Assembly: GCF_000152825.2 (NCBI RefSeq)
Contig: NC_014414.1
Location: 496,001 to 560,000, forward strand
DNA length: 64,000 nt
DNA from: Parvularcula bermudensis HTCC2503
Lineage (GTDB): Bacteria > Pseudomonadota > Alphaproteobacteria > Caulobacterales > Parvularculaceae
Direction of reading: 5' to 3'
Positions 45,380 through 55,137 of this stretch are shown here, one piece after another. Position numbers and translations under genes: made by a program. How positions within the stretch are numbered: the first letter of the stretch is position 1; the number at the start of each line of letters is the position of its first letter. The notes below the pieces were generated by a model, which was given only the letters and a program-made list of their open reading frames with translations, was not told the origin of the DNA and made no database searches.

Positions 45380-48300
45380 TTAGAGCGCCTTTTCTAATGC
45401 CGACAAGAGAACCGCTTCGGGCAACGGCATCAGCTGCGCGGTGTAAGTCCAGAGGAGGGCCCCAGTGACGCGGCGACCTGGAAAGCGTTGCCGCAAGAGC
45501 ATGTGGTAAAGCGCCATCTGACTGAGGGTCGCGGACTCAACATCCTCCACCCGGCGAGGGGGGGGACGATGGGTTTTGAAGTCAACGAAAACGACCTCCT
45601 CCTCGCGAAGAACGAGACGATCAATCTGCCCACTGATGCGCCTATTTCCGAGGCGCCCGGCGATCGCCATTTCTGTTTTCGCCGCCGGCGAAAAGACCTC
45701 GGCGAAGGCCTCATTCTCCAAGATCCCCAGGACCTCCTCCAGCCAGCGCGCCCTTTCCTCCGCGGGGATATCGCCGCCATGGCAGGCCAGATAGCGGGCG
45801 CCGAGGGGGCGGCGCTGGGCCGGCGCGAGGGGGGGCAGACGTTCGAATAGTCCGTGTAGCAAGATGCCGCGCCGCCGCGCCCCCTGCCCCTCCACCATCG
45901 CCAAGGGACCGATTGTGGAGATCGATCGCCCCTGGTCCTGGTCCACCGCATGGGAGGGGGCGAGCGTTCGCTCCTCCACCTCTCGATCGGCGGCGCGGAA
46001 GAGCCAGTTAGGTATTGCCGACGCTGCCGATTGGCGGGCCTTGTCCGGCTGAACGCGCCGGTCCCGCGATGAAGCCACCGACAAGACGCGCAAGGGGGCC
46101 TCCCCCGGGGACGATTGTCTCTCAACCCGCTCACCAAGCCGCGTCATGGCCTGGGCCACAAGACCGTACCAACTCGCCTCTGCGGGGGGCTTTGCCTCCG
46201 CCACGGCTTCAGGGTCGTCCTTGCTCGTTCCAGCCGTCCCTGTAATGACCAATCGCTGTTCGGCACGGGTCATACCGACATAGAGGCGCCGCCGATATTC
46301 TTCCCGCTCCCGCGCTTTTGCCTTTTCCTTGGCCAGATCAAGCAAGGGATGGCTGACGCCGCTCGGCGGACAGATCAATTTTCCGCCGTCCCCTTTGATA
46401 AAGTCCGCCTTGAGCTCGGAGGGTTTATTCGCATCGATCAAATAGACCGTATGGGCCTCCCGCCCCTTCGCCCCGTGGACCGTCATGACCCGCACGACAT
46501 CCTCGGTGTCTTCTGAATCTCGTTTGATGATCCGCCCATCTGAGAGACTGCGTTCGAGATAGTGCACAAAGCCGACCAGGGATCGGGGCTCGGCTTGTTC
46601 AAAGGCAATGGCGTCGGTCAATAATTCCTCAAGCGCCAGATCCACGCCGAGCCCTAAGCGTCGGTGGAATCTCAGCCACCCCGAGGGCTGTCCCCCATCG
46701 AGATAGGACGACAACAGAGCGAATGGGCCCGATGCGTGACCTGTGCCCTCAGCCTCCTCAATCATCGCGACCGCCGCCGCCAGGCGATCATCCGATCCGG
46801 CCGCCTCCCGAACCCGGGACCAGAGTGTCACGCCTTGATCCCGACCATGGGCCAAAGCGAATAGAAGGTCGTCGTCGATCCCGACCAACGGTGATTTCAG
46901 CAGTTCCGCGAGACTGAGATCATCCTCATGATTGACGGCAAATCGTAAGGCCGACAATAGATCGCGTACGGCAATATCTTCCATCAAAGGCAAGCGATCC
47001 GCCCCAGCGGTGGGGATCGCCGCCTCGCTGAGAGCGCGCAAGACCTCGTGGAATATCGGCCCCCTTGTCTGACAGAGAAGCAAAATATCGCGATAGGCGA
47101 GCGGACGCTTGTCGCCGTTTTTGAGGATACAATCATCACGCCCCACGCGCTTTTTGATATCGGCGGCAAGGCGTTTGGCCAGTTTCCGTGTCGGATGCTC
47201 AGGCCGCACCGCATCCACCGGTGCGCTCCACGGATCCTCCGTCAGCGTTTCATCGCGTCGCTCAAGGGGCCATAACTCGACCTTTCCCGGCAAATCGGGC
47301 TTGGCGGCAACATGGCGAATGGGCGCGTCGTCCGATAGCCCGCGCCGGGCCTCCTCAGGGGTGAAGCTCTCATCGACGACATCGAGTATTGCCTGCGACG
47401 ATCGGAAGGAGAGAAATAATTGCCGACTGACGAAGTGATCGCGCGACGCGAGTGTCTCCGTCTCCGCCCGCTCCCTCTCGAACAAATCAGCATCCGCCCC
47501 TTGGAAGGCGTATATCGATTGCTTCCGGTCCCCAACGAAGAAGACCGTTTTCGGCACCTCCCCATTATGCGCCAACAGCGCCTGGCGAAGGGGGTTGAGA
47601 ACGGACCATTGAGATGGCCCCGTATCCTGGGTTTCGTCGACCAACAGATGATGCAGACCATGGGAGAGCTTGAACTGAAGCCATGCATGATCGGTCCGGG
47701 TCAGGAGCGATGCCGCCGAAGCGACCAAATCGTCGTAATCGAGCAGACCGCGCCGGGCTTTCTCCGCTCGACAAAAATCGGTCGTACGGCGAAGCAGGCG
47801 CTCGGTCGCCGCGTGGGTTCTGATGATCGCGCATGCCGTGATCCGGTGACGCGCCGCCTCCAAAGCCGTGGCGAGTTCGGCCCACTCTGCCGCGACGGAA
47901 GGAAGGATGCCGCGGATATCCTTATTCCCTGCCATCGTCTTGTCAGCGGGTCGCTGGCCGTCGGCTTTTAAAAAAGCGCTACAAAGATGGTCGAAAGCCG
48001 ACGGGTCATCCGCCTCCCACGCGGACAAGGCTTCACGGGCACGGAATGTTCTTTCCTTTGCCCCCTTTGCGATATCTGGAGCGATACGGGAAAATTGCCT
48101 GACAAACTCACGATCGAGGGTCTGAAGGCAATGCCGTTTGATGTCATCGACATCGCTGTCGCCCCCTTCGCCCAGCTGTTCAATCAGGTCCTCCGTGGGC
48201 ATAAGATCCGAGGCCTCAATGCCGGCAAGAGCCTTCATGACAGCCGATTCCTGGCTAAATTTTTCCTGGACCGTCAAATGATCACCGGCAAACCCCTCCG

Positions 48301-48838
48301 CCTGGAGAGCGCGCAGCGCCTGCCATCGGCAGCGATGGATAAGCGCGGCATATTCGGCGTCATCAAGGACGGAAAAACCGGGCATCACCCCCGCTTCAAG
48401 CGGGAATTGCCGCAGCAAGGACTCACAAAAGGCGTGGATCGTCTGGACACGAAGCCCCCCGGGGGTATCAAGCGCCCGCGCGAACAAACGCCGGGTTCGC
48501 ATCAATGACGGGGCGGCGGGGGATCGACCGAAACGCGTCGTGAGAGCGTCGGATAGGGCTTCGTCCGAGAGCAATGACCATTCGCCGAGAATGTCGAACA
48601 AACGGTTCTTCATCTCCGCCGCCGCCGCATTCGTGAAGGTGAGGCAGAGGATCGAAGAGGGATCAATCTCCCGCCCCCCATCGGCCAAATCCGTCAATAG
48701 GCGGATGACCCGACCGATCAATACATGGGTTTTACCGGATCCCGCATTCGCCGACAACCAAGCCGATCGCCGCGGATCGGAGACGGTCTGTTGGATGGCG
48801 GTGGTTTCGGCGAGGGGGTCGAGGGCGCTGTTTGTCAT
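45380..48838 (-). CDS. addA: Double-strand break repair helicase AddA
   Basis: The motor-nuclease subunit of AddAB, which processes double-strand ends for RecA. UvrD-like motifs: Walker A SANAGSGKTHVLIGRV near residue 32, LCLTFTNAAAAEMKNRL (Ia), LLVDETQDTGPSQW (II), VFFVGDRKQSIYAFQGAD (III), VVRVMTVHGAKGREAHTVYL (V) and YVGMTRAEQRLVITGTAG (VI). The C-terminal PD-(D/E)xK nuclease shows GQIDRLVLREEEVVFVDFK with the IDR/VDFKTH core. 1,152 residues from the ATG at 48838, which overlaps the addB stop (ATGA); the longer frame from 48880 is a read-back into addB. Confidence 0.95.
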   Translation of the reverse strand: MTNSALDPLAETTAIQQTVSDPRRSAWLSANAGSGKTHVLIGRVIRLLTDLADGGREIDPSSILCLTFTNAAAAEMKNRLFDILGEWSLLSDEALSDALTTRFGRSPAAPSLMRTRRLFARALDTPGGLRVQTIHAFCESLLRQFPLEAGVMPGFSVLDDAEYAALIHRCRWQALRALQAEGFAGDHLTVQEKFSQESAVMKALAGIEASDLMPTEDLIEQLGEGGDSDVDDIKRHCLQTLDREFVRQFSRIAPDIAKGAKERTFRAREALSAWEADDPSAFDHLCSAFLKADGQRPADKTMAGNKDIRGILPSVAAEWAELATALEAARHRITACAIIRTHAATERLLRRTTDFCRAEKARRGLLDYDDLVASAASLLTRTDHAWLQFKLSHGLHHLLVDETQDTGPSQWSVLNPLRQALLAHNGEVPKTVFFVGDRKQSIYAFQGADADLFERERAETETLASRDHFVSRQLFLSFRSSQAILDVVDESFTPEEARRGLSDDAPIRHVAAKPDLPGKVELWPLERRDETLTEDPWSAPVDAVRPEHPTRKLAKRLAADIKKRVGRDDCILKNGDKRPLAYRDILLLCQTRGPIFHEVLRALSEAAIPTAGADRLPLMEDIAVRDLLSALRFAVNHEDDLSLAELLKSPLVGIDDDLLFALAHGRDQGVTLWSRVREAAGSDDRLAAAVAMIEEAEGTGHASGPFALLSSYLDGGQPSGWLRFHRRLGLGVDLALEELLTDAIAFEQAEPRSLVGFVHYLERSLSDGRIIKRDSEDTEDVVRVMTVHGAKGREAHTVYLIDANKPSELKADFIKGDGGKLICPPSGVSHPLLDLAKEKAKAREREEYRRRLYVGMTRAEQRLVITGTAGTSKDDPEAVAEAKPPAEASWYGLVAQAMTRLGERVERQSSPGEAPLRVLSVASSRDRRVQPDKARQSAASAIPNWLFRAADREVEERTLAPSHAVDQDQGRSISTIGPLAMVEGQGARRRGILLHGLFERLPPLAPAQRRPLGARYLACHGGDIPAEERARWLEEVLGILENEAFAEVFSPAAKTEMAIAGRLGNRRISGQIDRLVLREEEVVFVDFKTHRPPPRRVEDVESATLSQMALYHMLLRQRFPGRRVTGALLWTYTAQLMPLPEAVLLSALEKAL

Positions 48839-51800
48839 GCCTCCCCCCCGCCATCCGCCGACCCATCCATCCCGGCCCATTCGCGTCGGCGGGCGAGGTG
48901 ATCGTAATCACCTTCGCTATTGGACTTGAAAGGACGTAATTGAGAATGAAAGACGAACTGTCCCGAAACAAACTCTGTCATCATCCTATTCAAATTTTGC
49001 GCTGTCTCGAGAAGGTGTGCCTTGAGGTCTTCTCCCGCCACCATCCACGGCACCTTTTCTTCGGTAAACGGAACAGACCATGCCTCCTTTCGGAGCATGG
49101 GCGTATAGGCAAGGCGCCGAACCTGTCCACGCCGCAGATCCTTAAATCCGCCAGCCGCCGCCATCATCGCCAGAACCGATAATTGAGGTTCAAAAGACGC
49201 ATCCTGTTTGAAGGTCGGCGCGCTGCCCCCCTTATAATCAATAATCGTGTAGGTCCCATCCGGATAAAGATCGATACGGTCGGCACGTCCGTAGAGATCG
49301 ATAGACCGCCCCCCCGCCATCACGGTCAATTCCCCTTCTATTTCCGCGAAGGTCGCCGTGGCCCCGTCACGGCGCTGGGTTTGACTGATCACCGAAAAGG
49401 CCTTCCCCGCCCGTTGCCCCATCATCGCGTAAAGGTCGTGGCATTCAGACGGATAAAGACAGTCGTCGATTGTCTCAGCGAGGGCGTGGGCGAACACCTC
49501 CTGCGTGACCCGATCGGGGGCGACCTTTGCCAGCCGCTCATAAACCGCATGAAAAAGCGTTCCGCGCTCCCGCTCCGCCGGCTCTTGGGCCAGCGGATCA
49601 AGGGGGAAGAGCCGGAGAAGGCGCCGGGCATAAACGCTGTAGGGGTCGCGAATGAGCTGGCCGATATCCGAAACGGACAGACGCGCGGGCAGAAGCGCCG
49701 CTGCGGGTCTTGGCATTGGGGGCAAGGCCGGATCAACGCTGGCCGGATGGCGCAGCGCCCCTACCCACCCTCTAAGGCGCCCGGTGATGTCCGTCGCTTC
49801 AGTCTGCTTCGCCGCCTCGATCAGGTTATAAAGCCGGGTCAGCCACCGTGAAGGAAGGGCGGGTCCGCGGTCGGATTTTTCCGACCGTATAAGGATGACC
49901 TCCTCCCCCAACGCATGGTCGACAAAGTCGAGGGCCGACCGACCGACTTCGGCATCATGGGTCGGCAGACCGAGGGCAAGACGAACATTATGGGGAAGAA
50001 AGGGATCGGCTGTCGTCAATTTCGGCCAGGTCCCTTCCGTCAACCCTGCGAGGATGACCCGGTCGGCGGATTGCAGGCGGGCCTCGACCAGTCCCAGAAC
50101 GGTCAGACGGGGATGGGTGCCATAGGTACGAATGACAGCGCTCCCCAATAGGGCCTCAAACAGGGAGGCAAAGGCCGCCGGGGGACAGTCGGGGAGGAAG
50201 GCCGTCTGCATCATCGCCGATAGCTGCGCGGCAAGGGCTTCGCCGTCTTGATCCTGCCACAGCAATTGATCGCCGTCGGCGGAGCGAGCGAACCGGTCAG
50301 CGATCTCGATAAGGGCTCTCAATCGCTCATGCTGGGTTGTCGCCGCCTGAAATGCCCGCAGCGCCGCGTCTAGGTCCTGCAACAATTCCGTCTCAAGAGG
50401 AGACGGCCCCTCCCCCGCCAGGCGCCGTTGGGTGTCTTGCCAGTCCCGCGGCCGCATGCCGCGCAATCGGCGATCCACCCGCCGGGCCAGTCGCTCTTTG
50501 TCACTGCGGGTGAGCCCCCTTAGAAAAAGGCCGTGGGCGACCAATGCCGCCAGGGCAACAGGATCATCCGGGGCACCAAGCCAATGCGCCCACTGACGAA
50601 TATAGGTCCCTCGATAAGCCCCATAGAGCGGCGTCCCCCCCGAATCGTCGAGGCGAATATCCCATTGACGCAATTTCGCACATACCCGGCGCGCCAAATC
50701 GCGGTCCGGCGTGACGAGCAACGCGGTTTTGCCCTCTGTCTCCAGAACTTCACGGAGGAGGAGGGCGACGAAATCCGCCTCCTCATTCGGCGTCCCGGCC
50801 GTGGCGAAGGAAAGGGGCGCCAACGCCTCATCGAGGGAATAGGCGTCACGAAAGTCGGCAAATCGCCGGTGCCAGTCACCGGTTTCTTCGGCCGGCGTCA
50901 GCGCCAGGGATAAGAAGGCCCGGGTCGCCTGTTTCCGGTCCGTCATCCGCTCGTCCCATGGGGAAAGGTCAACGCTCGCCCCTCCTCCAACCCGCCGAAG
51001 CCAGCGTTGAAAGGCCGCCTGCGGATGAGAAGGCGGCAGCAGGGTCGATTGATCCGCCGCCATCGGCATCGCCCCGGGGAGGATGACGGCGCCGCGCGGA
51101 CTTTTGGCCACACTCTCCATCAGATGGGCGGTCGCTTCAGTCGCGCCGAGAGCCCCGGCGATGAGGATCGGCGGCCCGTCCGGCGTGGCCGATAGGTGGT
51201 CGGCAAGCGCCGTCATCAGTCGTGTTTGGCGATCCGATAGCTCTATACATCCTTGCTTAGACAAAATCGCCGGCCAGGCTTCCGCCAAGATGGAAAGAAA
51301 GCGCAGATGCTCGTGCCAATGATCCGCCGCACGTCCGGCCAGGTCTTCGGGCGTCATCGACAAGAGTGCCGAGAGGGGCAGCGCTTCGCGATGAAAGCTA
51401 TCGAGCACCGAGGCCAACGCATCGGCCCCGGCAAGGAGACTTGGCCAATCCGGCGATGCCGCCGCCGACATCCGTGCCGGGGCCGCAGTATCGCCTTCCG
51501 CAGCTTTACGCTGGGCTAGCAGGTGAGCGAGGATCAGACGACGATCCATGGGATCGACAGCAAGCGGGACCTCCTCATCCGCAACCATATCGGGCGCGGA
51601 GAACATCAAATCATCCTCGGTGATATCACCGAGGACCCGCAATTGGGGCAAAATGACCGTCCCCGTTGGCGCCGAGGCGGCAAGGTGATCGATCAACCGC
51701 CGAGCCGCCCGCCGGTTCGGCAGATATATCGTAAGATCCGCTAAGCCAGCAGGATCGCCTTCGAATGCCCGCATTAATGGCGCGACGAGCGCTTCGAGGA

Positions 51801-51882
51801 AAGGCACCCCTTGGGGAATTGTGAAGATTGCCGGATCGGCACGCAGCCTGTGGGTGAGCCAAGTGTCCGACTTGGCGGTCAC
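48835..51882 (-). CDS. addB: Double-strand break repair protein AddB
   Basis: Partner of AddA with an inactivated helicase fold and a second nuclease domain. The N-terminal part has IYLPNRRAARRLIDHL in the place of the motor P-loop. PLEALVAPLMRAF, VILAGLTEGTWPKLTTADPFLP and PVEF-like middle elements are typical. The C-terminal nuclease is visible as GRADRIDLYPDGTYTIIDYK followed by GG. 1,015 residues is normal for the alphaproteobacterial type. It begins with GTG overlapping the murU stop and ends overlapping addA, so it is translated as part of a coupled run. Confidence 0.93.
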   Translation of the reverse strand: MTAKSDTWLTHRLRADPAIFTIPQGVPFLEALVAPLMRAFEGDPAGLADLTIYLPNRRAARRLIDHLAASAPTGTVILPQLRVLGDITEDDLMFSAPDMVADEEVPLAVDPMDRRLILAHLLAQRKAAEGDTAAPARMSAAASPDWPSLLAGADALASVLDSFHREALPLSALLSMTPEDLAGRAADHWHEHLRFLSILAEAWPAILSKQGCIELSDRQTRLMTALADHLSATPDGPPILIAGALGATEATAHLMESVAKSPRGAVILPGAMPMAADQSTLLPPSHPQAAFQRWLRRVGGGASVDLSPWDERMTDRKQATRAFLSLALTPAEETGDWHRRFADFRDAYSLDEALAPLSFATAGTPNEEADFVALLLREVLETEGKTALLVTPDRDLARRVCAKLRQWDIRLDDSGGTPLYGAYRGTYIRQWAHWLGAPDDPVALAALVAHGLFLRGLTRSDKERLARRVDRRLRGMRPRDWQDTQRRLAGEGPSPLETELLQDLDAALRAFQAATTQHERLRALIEIADRFARSADGDQLLWQDQDGEALAAQLSAMMQTAFLPDCPPAAFASLFEALLGSAVIRTYGTHPRLTVLGLVEARLQSADRVILAGLTEGTWPKLTTADPFLPHNVRLALGLPTHDAEVGRSALDFVDHALGEEVILIRSEKSDRGPALPSRWLTRLYNLIEAAKQTEATDITGRLRGWVGALRHPASVDPALPPMPRPAAALLPARLSVSDIGQLIRDPYSVYARRLLRLFPLDPLAQEPAERERGTLFHAVYERLAKVAPDRVTQEVFAHALAETIDDCLYPSECHDLYAMMGQRAGKAFSVISQTQRRDGATATFAEIEGELTVMAGGRSIDLYGRADRIDLYPDGTYTIIDYKGGSAPTFKQDASFEPQLSVLAMMAAAGGFKDLRRGQVRRLAYTPMLRKEAWSVPFTEEKVPWMVAGEDLKAHLLETAQNLNRMMTEFVSGQFVFHSQLRPFKSNSEGDYDHLARRREWAGMDGSADGGGEA

Positions 51883-52586
51883 GCGGCGTGTCCCTCTAAT
51901 TCCTCCACCGCCCTATCGAAGCCGGGGCGGTCGCCGATATGCATCCAGCGGCCGTCATAGACGAGACCACAAAGGCGGCCGGCCGCCATCGCCTGGTTCC
52001 AGAAGACGGTCGTCGACTGCGCCTCGGGCCGCAGGCCGGACCAAAGACGCGGATGAATGATCTGGAGCCCCGAATAGACAAACCGCTCTCCCGGCCCTGA
52101 CCAGGAAAGCCGTCCATCAGTATCCAGCGTAAAATCGCCAGATCCCTTATAGCCGGAGGTTTGCCCAAGGGGGATCAATAATAAGAGCGCATCCATGCGC
52201 TCGTCATGCCAGGCGGATCGCAGAGCCTCGACCGGCCTCCCCCCCTCGAAGGGCATGATGGCATCCGTATTCGTACAAAAGACCGGCCCCTCGCCCAACA
52301 GGGGGGTCGCCTTCATCAATCCCCCGCCCGTCTCCATCAAGGCGGTCGTCTCGTCGGAGATGTCCACCTTCGGAACCTCAATGCCCTGCAAATGGGCGCG
52401 CATCATCTCCGGTTGATAATGGATATTCACCACCGCCCGTTTGACCCCGCCATCGTCGAGCATTGCCAAGACCCAATCGAGCAATGGCCGTCCCGCCACC
52501 GGCACCAGCGGTTTGGGCCGGTCCCCCGCCACTTCGCGGAAACGAGTCCCAAGGCCGGCGGCAAGAACCATGGCGGTATCGATCAT
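51879..52586 (-). CDS. murU: N-acetylmuramate alpha-1-phosphate uridylyltransferase (MurU-like)
   Basis: Converts MurNAc-alpha-1-phosphate and UTP to UDP-MurNAc in peptidoglycan recycling. NTP-transferase fold with AMVLAAGLGTRFREVAGDRPKP (signature loop G-x-G-T-R and Lys), VNIHYQPEMMRAHL, and FCTNTDAIMPFEGG in the metal-binding position, where related sugar nucleotidyltransferases have an NxD motif. 235 residues is slightly larger than Pseudomonas MurU (about 224). The assignment over a mannose-1-phosphate guanylyltransferase rests on the adjacent amgK, overlapping by four bases, as in the known AmgK-MurU pathway. Confidence 0.85.
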   Translation of the reverse strand: MIDTAMVLAAGLGTRFREVAGDRPKPLVPVAGRPLLDWVLAMLDDGGVKRAVVNIHYQPEMMRAHLQGIEVPKVDISDETTALMETGGGLMKATPLLGEGPVFCTNTDAIMPFEGGRPVEALRSAWHDERMDALLLLIPLGQTSGYKGSGDFTLDTDGRLSWSGPGERFVYSGLQIIHPRLWSGLRPEAQSTTVFWNQAMAAGRLCGLVYDGRWMHIGDRPGFDRAVEELEGHAA

Positions 52587-53674
52587 GTCTCTGCTCCCGA
52601 AGGCGTCAACAGGGCGGGCATATAGATTTCAGCCCAACGCCGTAAGGGGGCGACGGCATCCCGCCTCAGATCTTTGGCAAAGTGCGCCTCGACCCGCGGG
52701 AAAAATTGACGATACTGAGCCTTTCCATCACGGCGGATGAGCCGTGCGAAAATGCCCAAGATCTTTGCATTCCGTTGAGTGGTCAAAATAGCGTAGTCGG
52801 ACAAAAAGACGTCCGGCGTCTCGATATGTCGCGCCTCTTCGGCGAGGAGTTCTGCCCCAAGACCTGGGTCAAGGTCGCGCCGGGCGTCTTCGATTAAGGA
52901 GGCCACATCGTAGGCCGCGTGACCGATCAAGGCATCCTGGAAATCGATCACCGCCAGGCGACCATCCTCAGGCACCAAGACATTCTCTGCATGAAAATCT
53001 CGCAGCACCAATTTCTTCGGAGGGCTGAGCCCCGCGAGAAGATCCGCAATCGCCTCATCCCATGCGGCGAGCGCGTCACGGGAGAGTTCCACCCCACGAT
53101 AGTCTGCATACCACTCAGGAAGCAACCGCGCTTCGGTCGCCATCGCCAAGGCGTCATAGGTCTGAAGCGGCCAAGTCCCGACCTGACAGGGGGCAAGGTC
53201 GACCTGCCGCAGGGGCCGCAGCGTCGATAAGGCCGCCCGATAGAGGCGCGCCTCGGCAACCGAATCGGTGGCGGCATGAACAAGCAGCGTATCGCCGAAA
53301 TCTTCGACGATGGCCGCGCCCAGATCGGGGTCGGCGGCAAACACTTGCGGCGCCCGAACCCCGTGAGCGTTGAGATAGGCCGCAATTGATGTGAAGGCCT
53401 CAAGTCGGGGTCCAGCGAGCCGTGCAAGGGCATTATACCCAAGGGCCCGTCGGTCCGCCTCACTCGCTGAGGGGGGGCAAGCGGGCGCCTCCGCCCTTGG
53501 CGGCGCATCCATCAACAAGGCCGGCGCGGCCCCGCCGGTCAGGCGAATGTACCGACGGGTCGACGCATCGGCCCTGAGGGGAGCGGTGACATCTCCCTGC
53601 CAGCCGGCGCCTTCGACAAAGGCCGCCAATTGGGCGGACCGATCAATGCCGGTCTCTTTACGAACAAGGCTCAT
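52583..53674 (-). CDS. amgK: Anomeric MurNAc/GlcNAc kinase (AmgK-like)
   Basis: Phosphorylates MurNAc (and GlcNAc) at C1 using ATP, feeding MurU so that wall fragments bypass the early MurA step; this pathway is known to give intrinsic tolerance to fosfomycin in bacteria that have it. The aminoglycoside-phosphotransferase-type kinase fold shows the catalytic Asp226 in LRDFHAENVLVP with Asn231 and the metal-binding Asp244 in VIDFQDALIG. N-terminal ADASTRRYIRLTGG corresponds to the glycine-rich region. 363 residues. It overlaps murU by four bases and tsaE by 17 bases. Confidence 0.87.
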   Translation of the reverse strand: MSLVRKETGIDRSAQLAAFVEGAGWQGDVTAPLRADASTRRYIRLTGGAAPALLMDAPPRAEAPACPPSASEADRRALGYNALARLAGPRLEAFTSIAAYLNAHGVRAPQVFAADPDLGAAIVEDFGDTLLVHAATDSVAEARLYRAALSTLRPLRQVDLAPCQVGTWPLQTYDALAMATEARLLPEWYADYRGVELSRDALAAWDEAIADLLAGLSPPKKLVLRDFHAENVLVPEDGRLAVIDFQDALIGHAAYDVASLIEDARRDLDPGLGAELLAEEARHIETPDVFLSDYAILTTQRNAKILGIFARLIRRDGKAQYRQFFPRVEAHFAKDLRRDAVAPLRRWAEIYMPALLTPSGAET

Positions 53675-54125
53675 CGATACCTCTTCCGGTCAAACGTTCT
53701 TGCCACTCTCTGTCCCCTGACAGAGCGATCATCCGCCCCTCCGGCACGAGGTGAATGCCGACCTCGAGATATCCCGGCGGCAGAAATGCAGCCCCCTTCT
53801 CCGCCCATTCGACGAGCACGATTGCCGCGTCGTCGTCGAACAAGCCCAATTCCAATATCTCGTCAGGTTCGGCCAGACGGTAAAGGTCGGCGTGCTTGAC
53901 GGGGGGGGAGCCGGGATAGTCATGAATGATGGTGAAAGTAGGGCTTGAGACGTCAATATCCTCTCCCATCAGGGAGCGGACGACCCCCGCGGCCAGAACC
54001 GTTTTGCCCGCCCCCATCTCTGCGGCCAGCGACACCACATCGCCCGGTCTCAGCACCTGGCCCAATCTGCGTCCAAAAGTCTCCGTCGCTTTGGGGCAGG
54101 AAGACAGGAAGGAAAGAAACGCCAT
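53658..54125 (-). CDS. tsaE: tRNA threonylcarbamoyladenosine biosynthesis ATPase TsaE
   Basis: ATPase that activates the TsaBD complex for t6A formation. Walker A is [18 protein letters not shown], with Glu-Met in place of the commonly seen Asp-Leu before [18 protein letters not shown] and [18 protein letters not shown] are conserved, and VLVEWAEKG is the usual motif. Start at 54125 (MAFLSFL) gives 155 residues; a codon nine residues upstream is possible. The overlap with amgK is 17 bp. It is encoded divergently from the ferredoxin gene, about 95 bp between start codons. Confidence 0.92.
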   Translation of the reverse strand: MAFLSFLSSCPKATETFGRRLGQVLRPGDVVSLAAEMGAGKTVLAAGVVRSLMGEDIDVSSPTFTIIHDYPGSPPVKHADLYRLAEPDEILELGLFDDDAAIVLVEWAEKGAAFLPPGYLEVGIHLVPEGRMIALSGDREWQERLTGRGIDEPCS

Positions 54126-54220
54126 ATGCTTGTCTAGCGAGAAGTAGACCAAACGGGGAGTCGCTGCGGTCTTGTCTTTTTCCCAGAGACACGCTTAGGC
54201 GACACTCTTTCGAAAGAGCG

Positions 54221-54553
54221 ATGGCGAAGCACATGGTCAAAGTCACCTATATTGAACACGACGGTAAAGAACACGAAATCGACGGAGATGATGGGCTCAC
54301 CGTGATGGAGGTCGCCGTGAAGAACTCCGTTCCGGGCATCGATGCCGATTGTGGCGGCGCCTGCGCCTGCGCCACCTGTCATGTTTATGTGGACCCGTCC
54401 TTCAGTGAAAAAGTTGGCGCCCCCAATGACATGGAAGATTCGATGCTGGATTTTGCGTCGGACCGTCGCGAAAATTCCCGTCTAAGTTGTCAAATCAAGC
54501 TCGACGCCGAGCTCGAAGGCCTCGTCGTTCGCCTGCCGAAGTTTCAAGGCTAA
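54221..54553 (+). CDS. 2Fe-2S ferredoxin (adrenodoxin type)
   Basis: Electron carrier of the adrenodoxin/putidaredoxin family, probably serving iron-sulfur cluster assembly or a monooxygenase. The cluster ligands are Cys44, Cys50 and Cys53 in [17 protein letters not shown] and Cys90 in SRLSCQI, giving the C-x5-C-x2-C...C pattern; an extra Cys48 lies inside the loop. The acidic loop ([20 protein letters not shown]) usual for partner docking is present. 110 residues. The ATG is preceded by GAAAGAG. No P450 or reductase gene is nearby, so the partner is unknown. Confidence 0.93.
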   Translation: MAKHMVKVTYIEHDGKEHEIDGDDGLTVMEVAVKNSVPGIDADCGGACACATCHVYVDPSFSEKVGAPNDMEDSMLDFASDRRENSRLSCQIKLDAELEGLVVRLPKFQG

Positions 54554-54639
54554 AGGGTCTCGACAGCGGCGCCTCTATTGAGGGGTGAACGCCAGGGCAC
54601 GACTTGACAGCGCCGAGATGTTTCGGTTTTGTTCTCGTC

Positions 54640-55134
54640 ATGGTTGCCGCCCCTTCTCCTACCGCGCCGTCCTGCCCCGAAGACGAGGGGGGCTCTCCGC
54701 TGGCCGCTTTACGGCCACAGGTGACCGAAGATGTCACCCGCGGGGCCGCCCGGGTGATGATGGAGGGCGGGTACGCCATTCTGACCGAGATGCGCCTGCC
54801 CAATGGCTTACGTGCGGACCTGATGGCGATCGGGCCACGGGGAGAGATCGCGATCATTGAGGTCAAATCCTGCCAAGCCGATTTCGATGCCGACAGTAAA
54901 TGGCAGGGATATCGGGACTATGCCGACCTGTTCTATTTCGCTGTGCCTGAAGACTTCCCGCAAGACCTCCTCTTGCCGTCGGCGGAAGGGCTTATCGTGG
55001 CGGACCGGTTTGGCGGGGCGATTCTGCGCCCGCCGATCAAGCGAAAGCTTGCCGCCGCCCGACGCAAGGCGTTGACCCTTTCCTTTGCGCGGCGCGCCGC
55101 CCTTCGCCAATGGCCGGATGTCCCGTCCCCTTGA
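54640..55134 (+). CDS. mmcB: MmcB family DNA repair protein
   Basis: MmcB is an alphaproteobacterial protein linked to mutagenesis and repair; the fold is a PD-(D/E)xK nuclease relative. The core is seen as LRADLMAIGPRGEIAIIEVK with ADLM, EIAIIEVK, then DFDADSKWQGYRDYADLFYF. The N-terminal ~35 residues are Pro/Ser-rich and not conserved. The start is uncertain: ATG 54640 is used, TTG 54604 is possible. I looked for a GTTC-N7-GTTC SOS box upstream and did not find one, although mmcB is damage-induced in Caulobacter. It ends just before the hairpin element at 55138. Confidence 0.85.
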   Translation: MVAAPSPTAPSCPEDEGGSPLAALRPQVTEDVTRGAARVMMEGGYAILTEMRLPNGLRADLMAIGPRGEIAIIEVKSCQADFDADSKWQGYRDYADLFYFAVPEDFPQDLLLPSAEGLIVADRFGGAILRPPIKRKLAAARRKALTLSFARRAALRQWPDVPSP

Positions 55135-55137
55135 GGG

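Noticed and set aside
54554-54640. SOS box upstream of mmcB
   Set aside because: A GTTC at about 54631 is followed after 7 bases by GGTT, not GTTC; no other pair fits.
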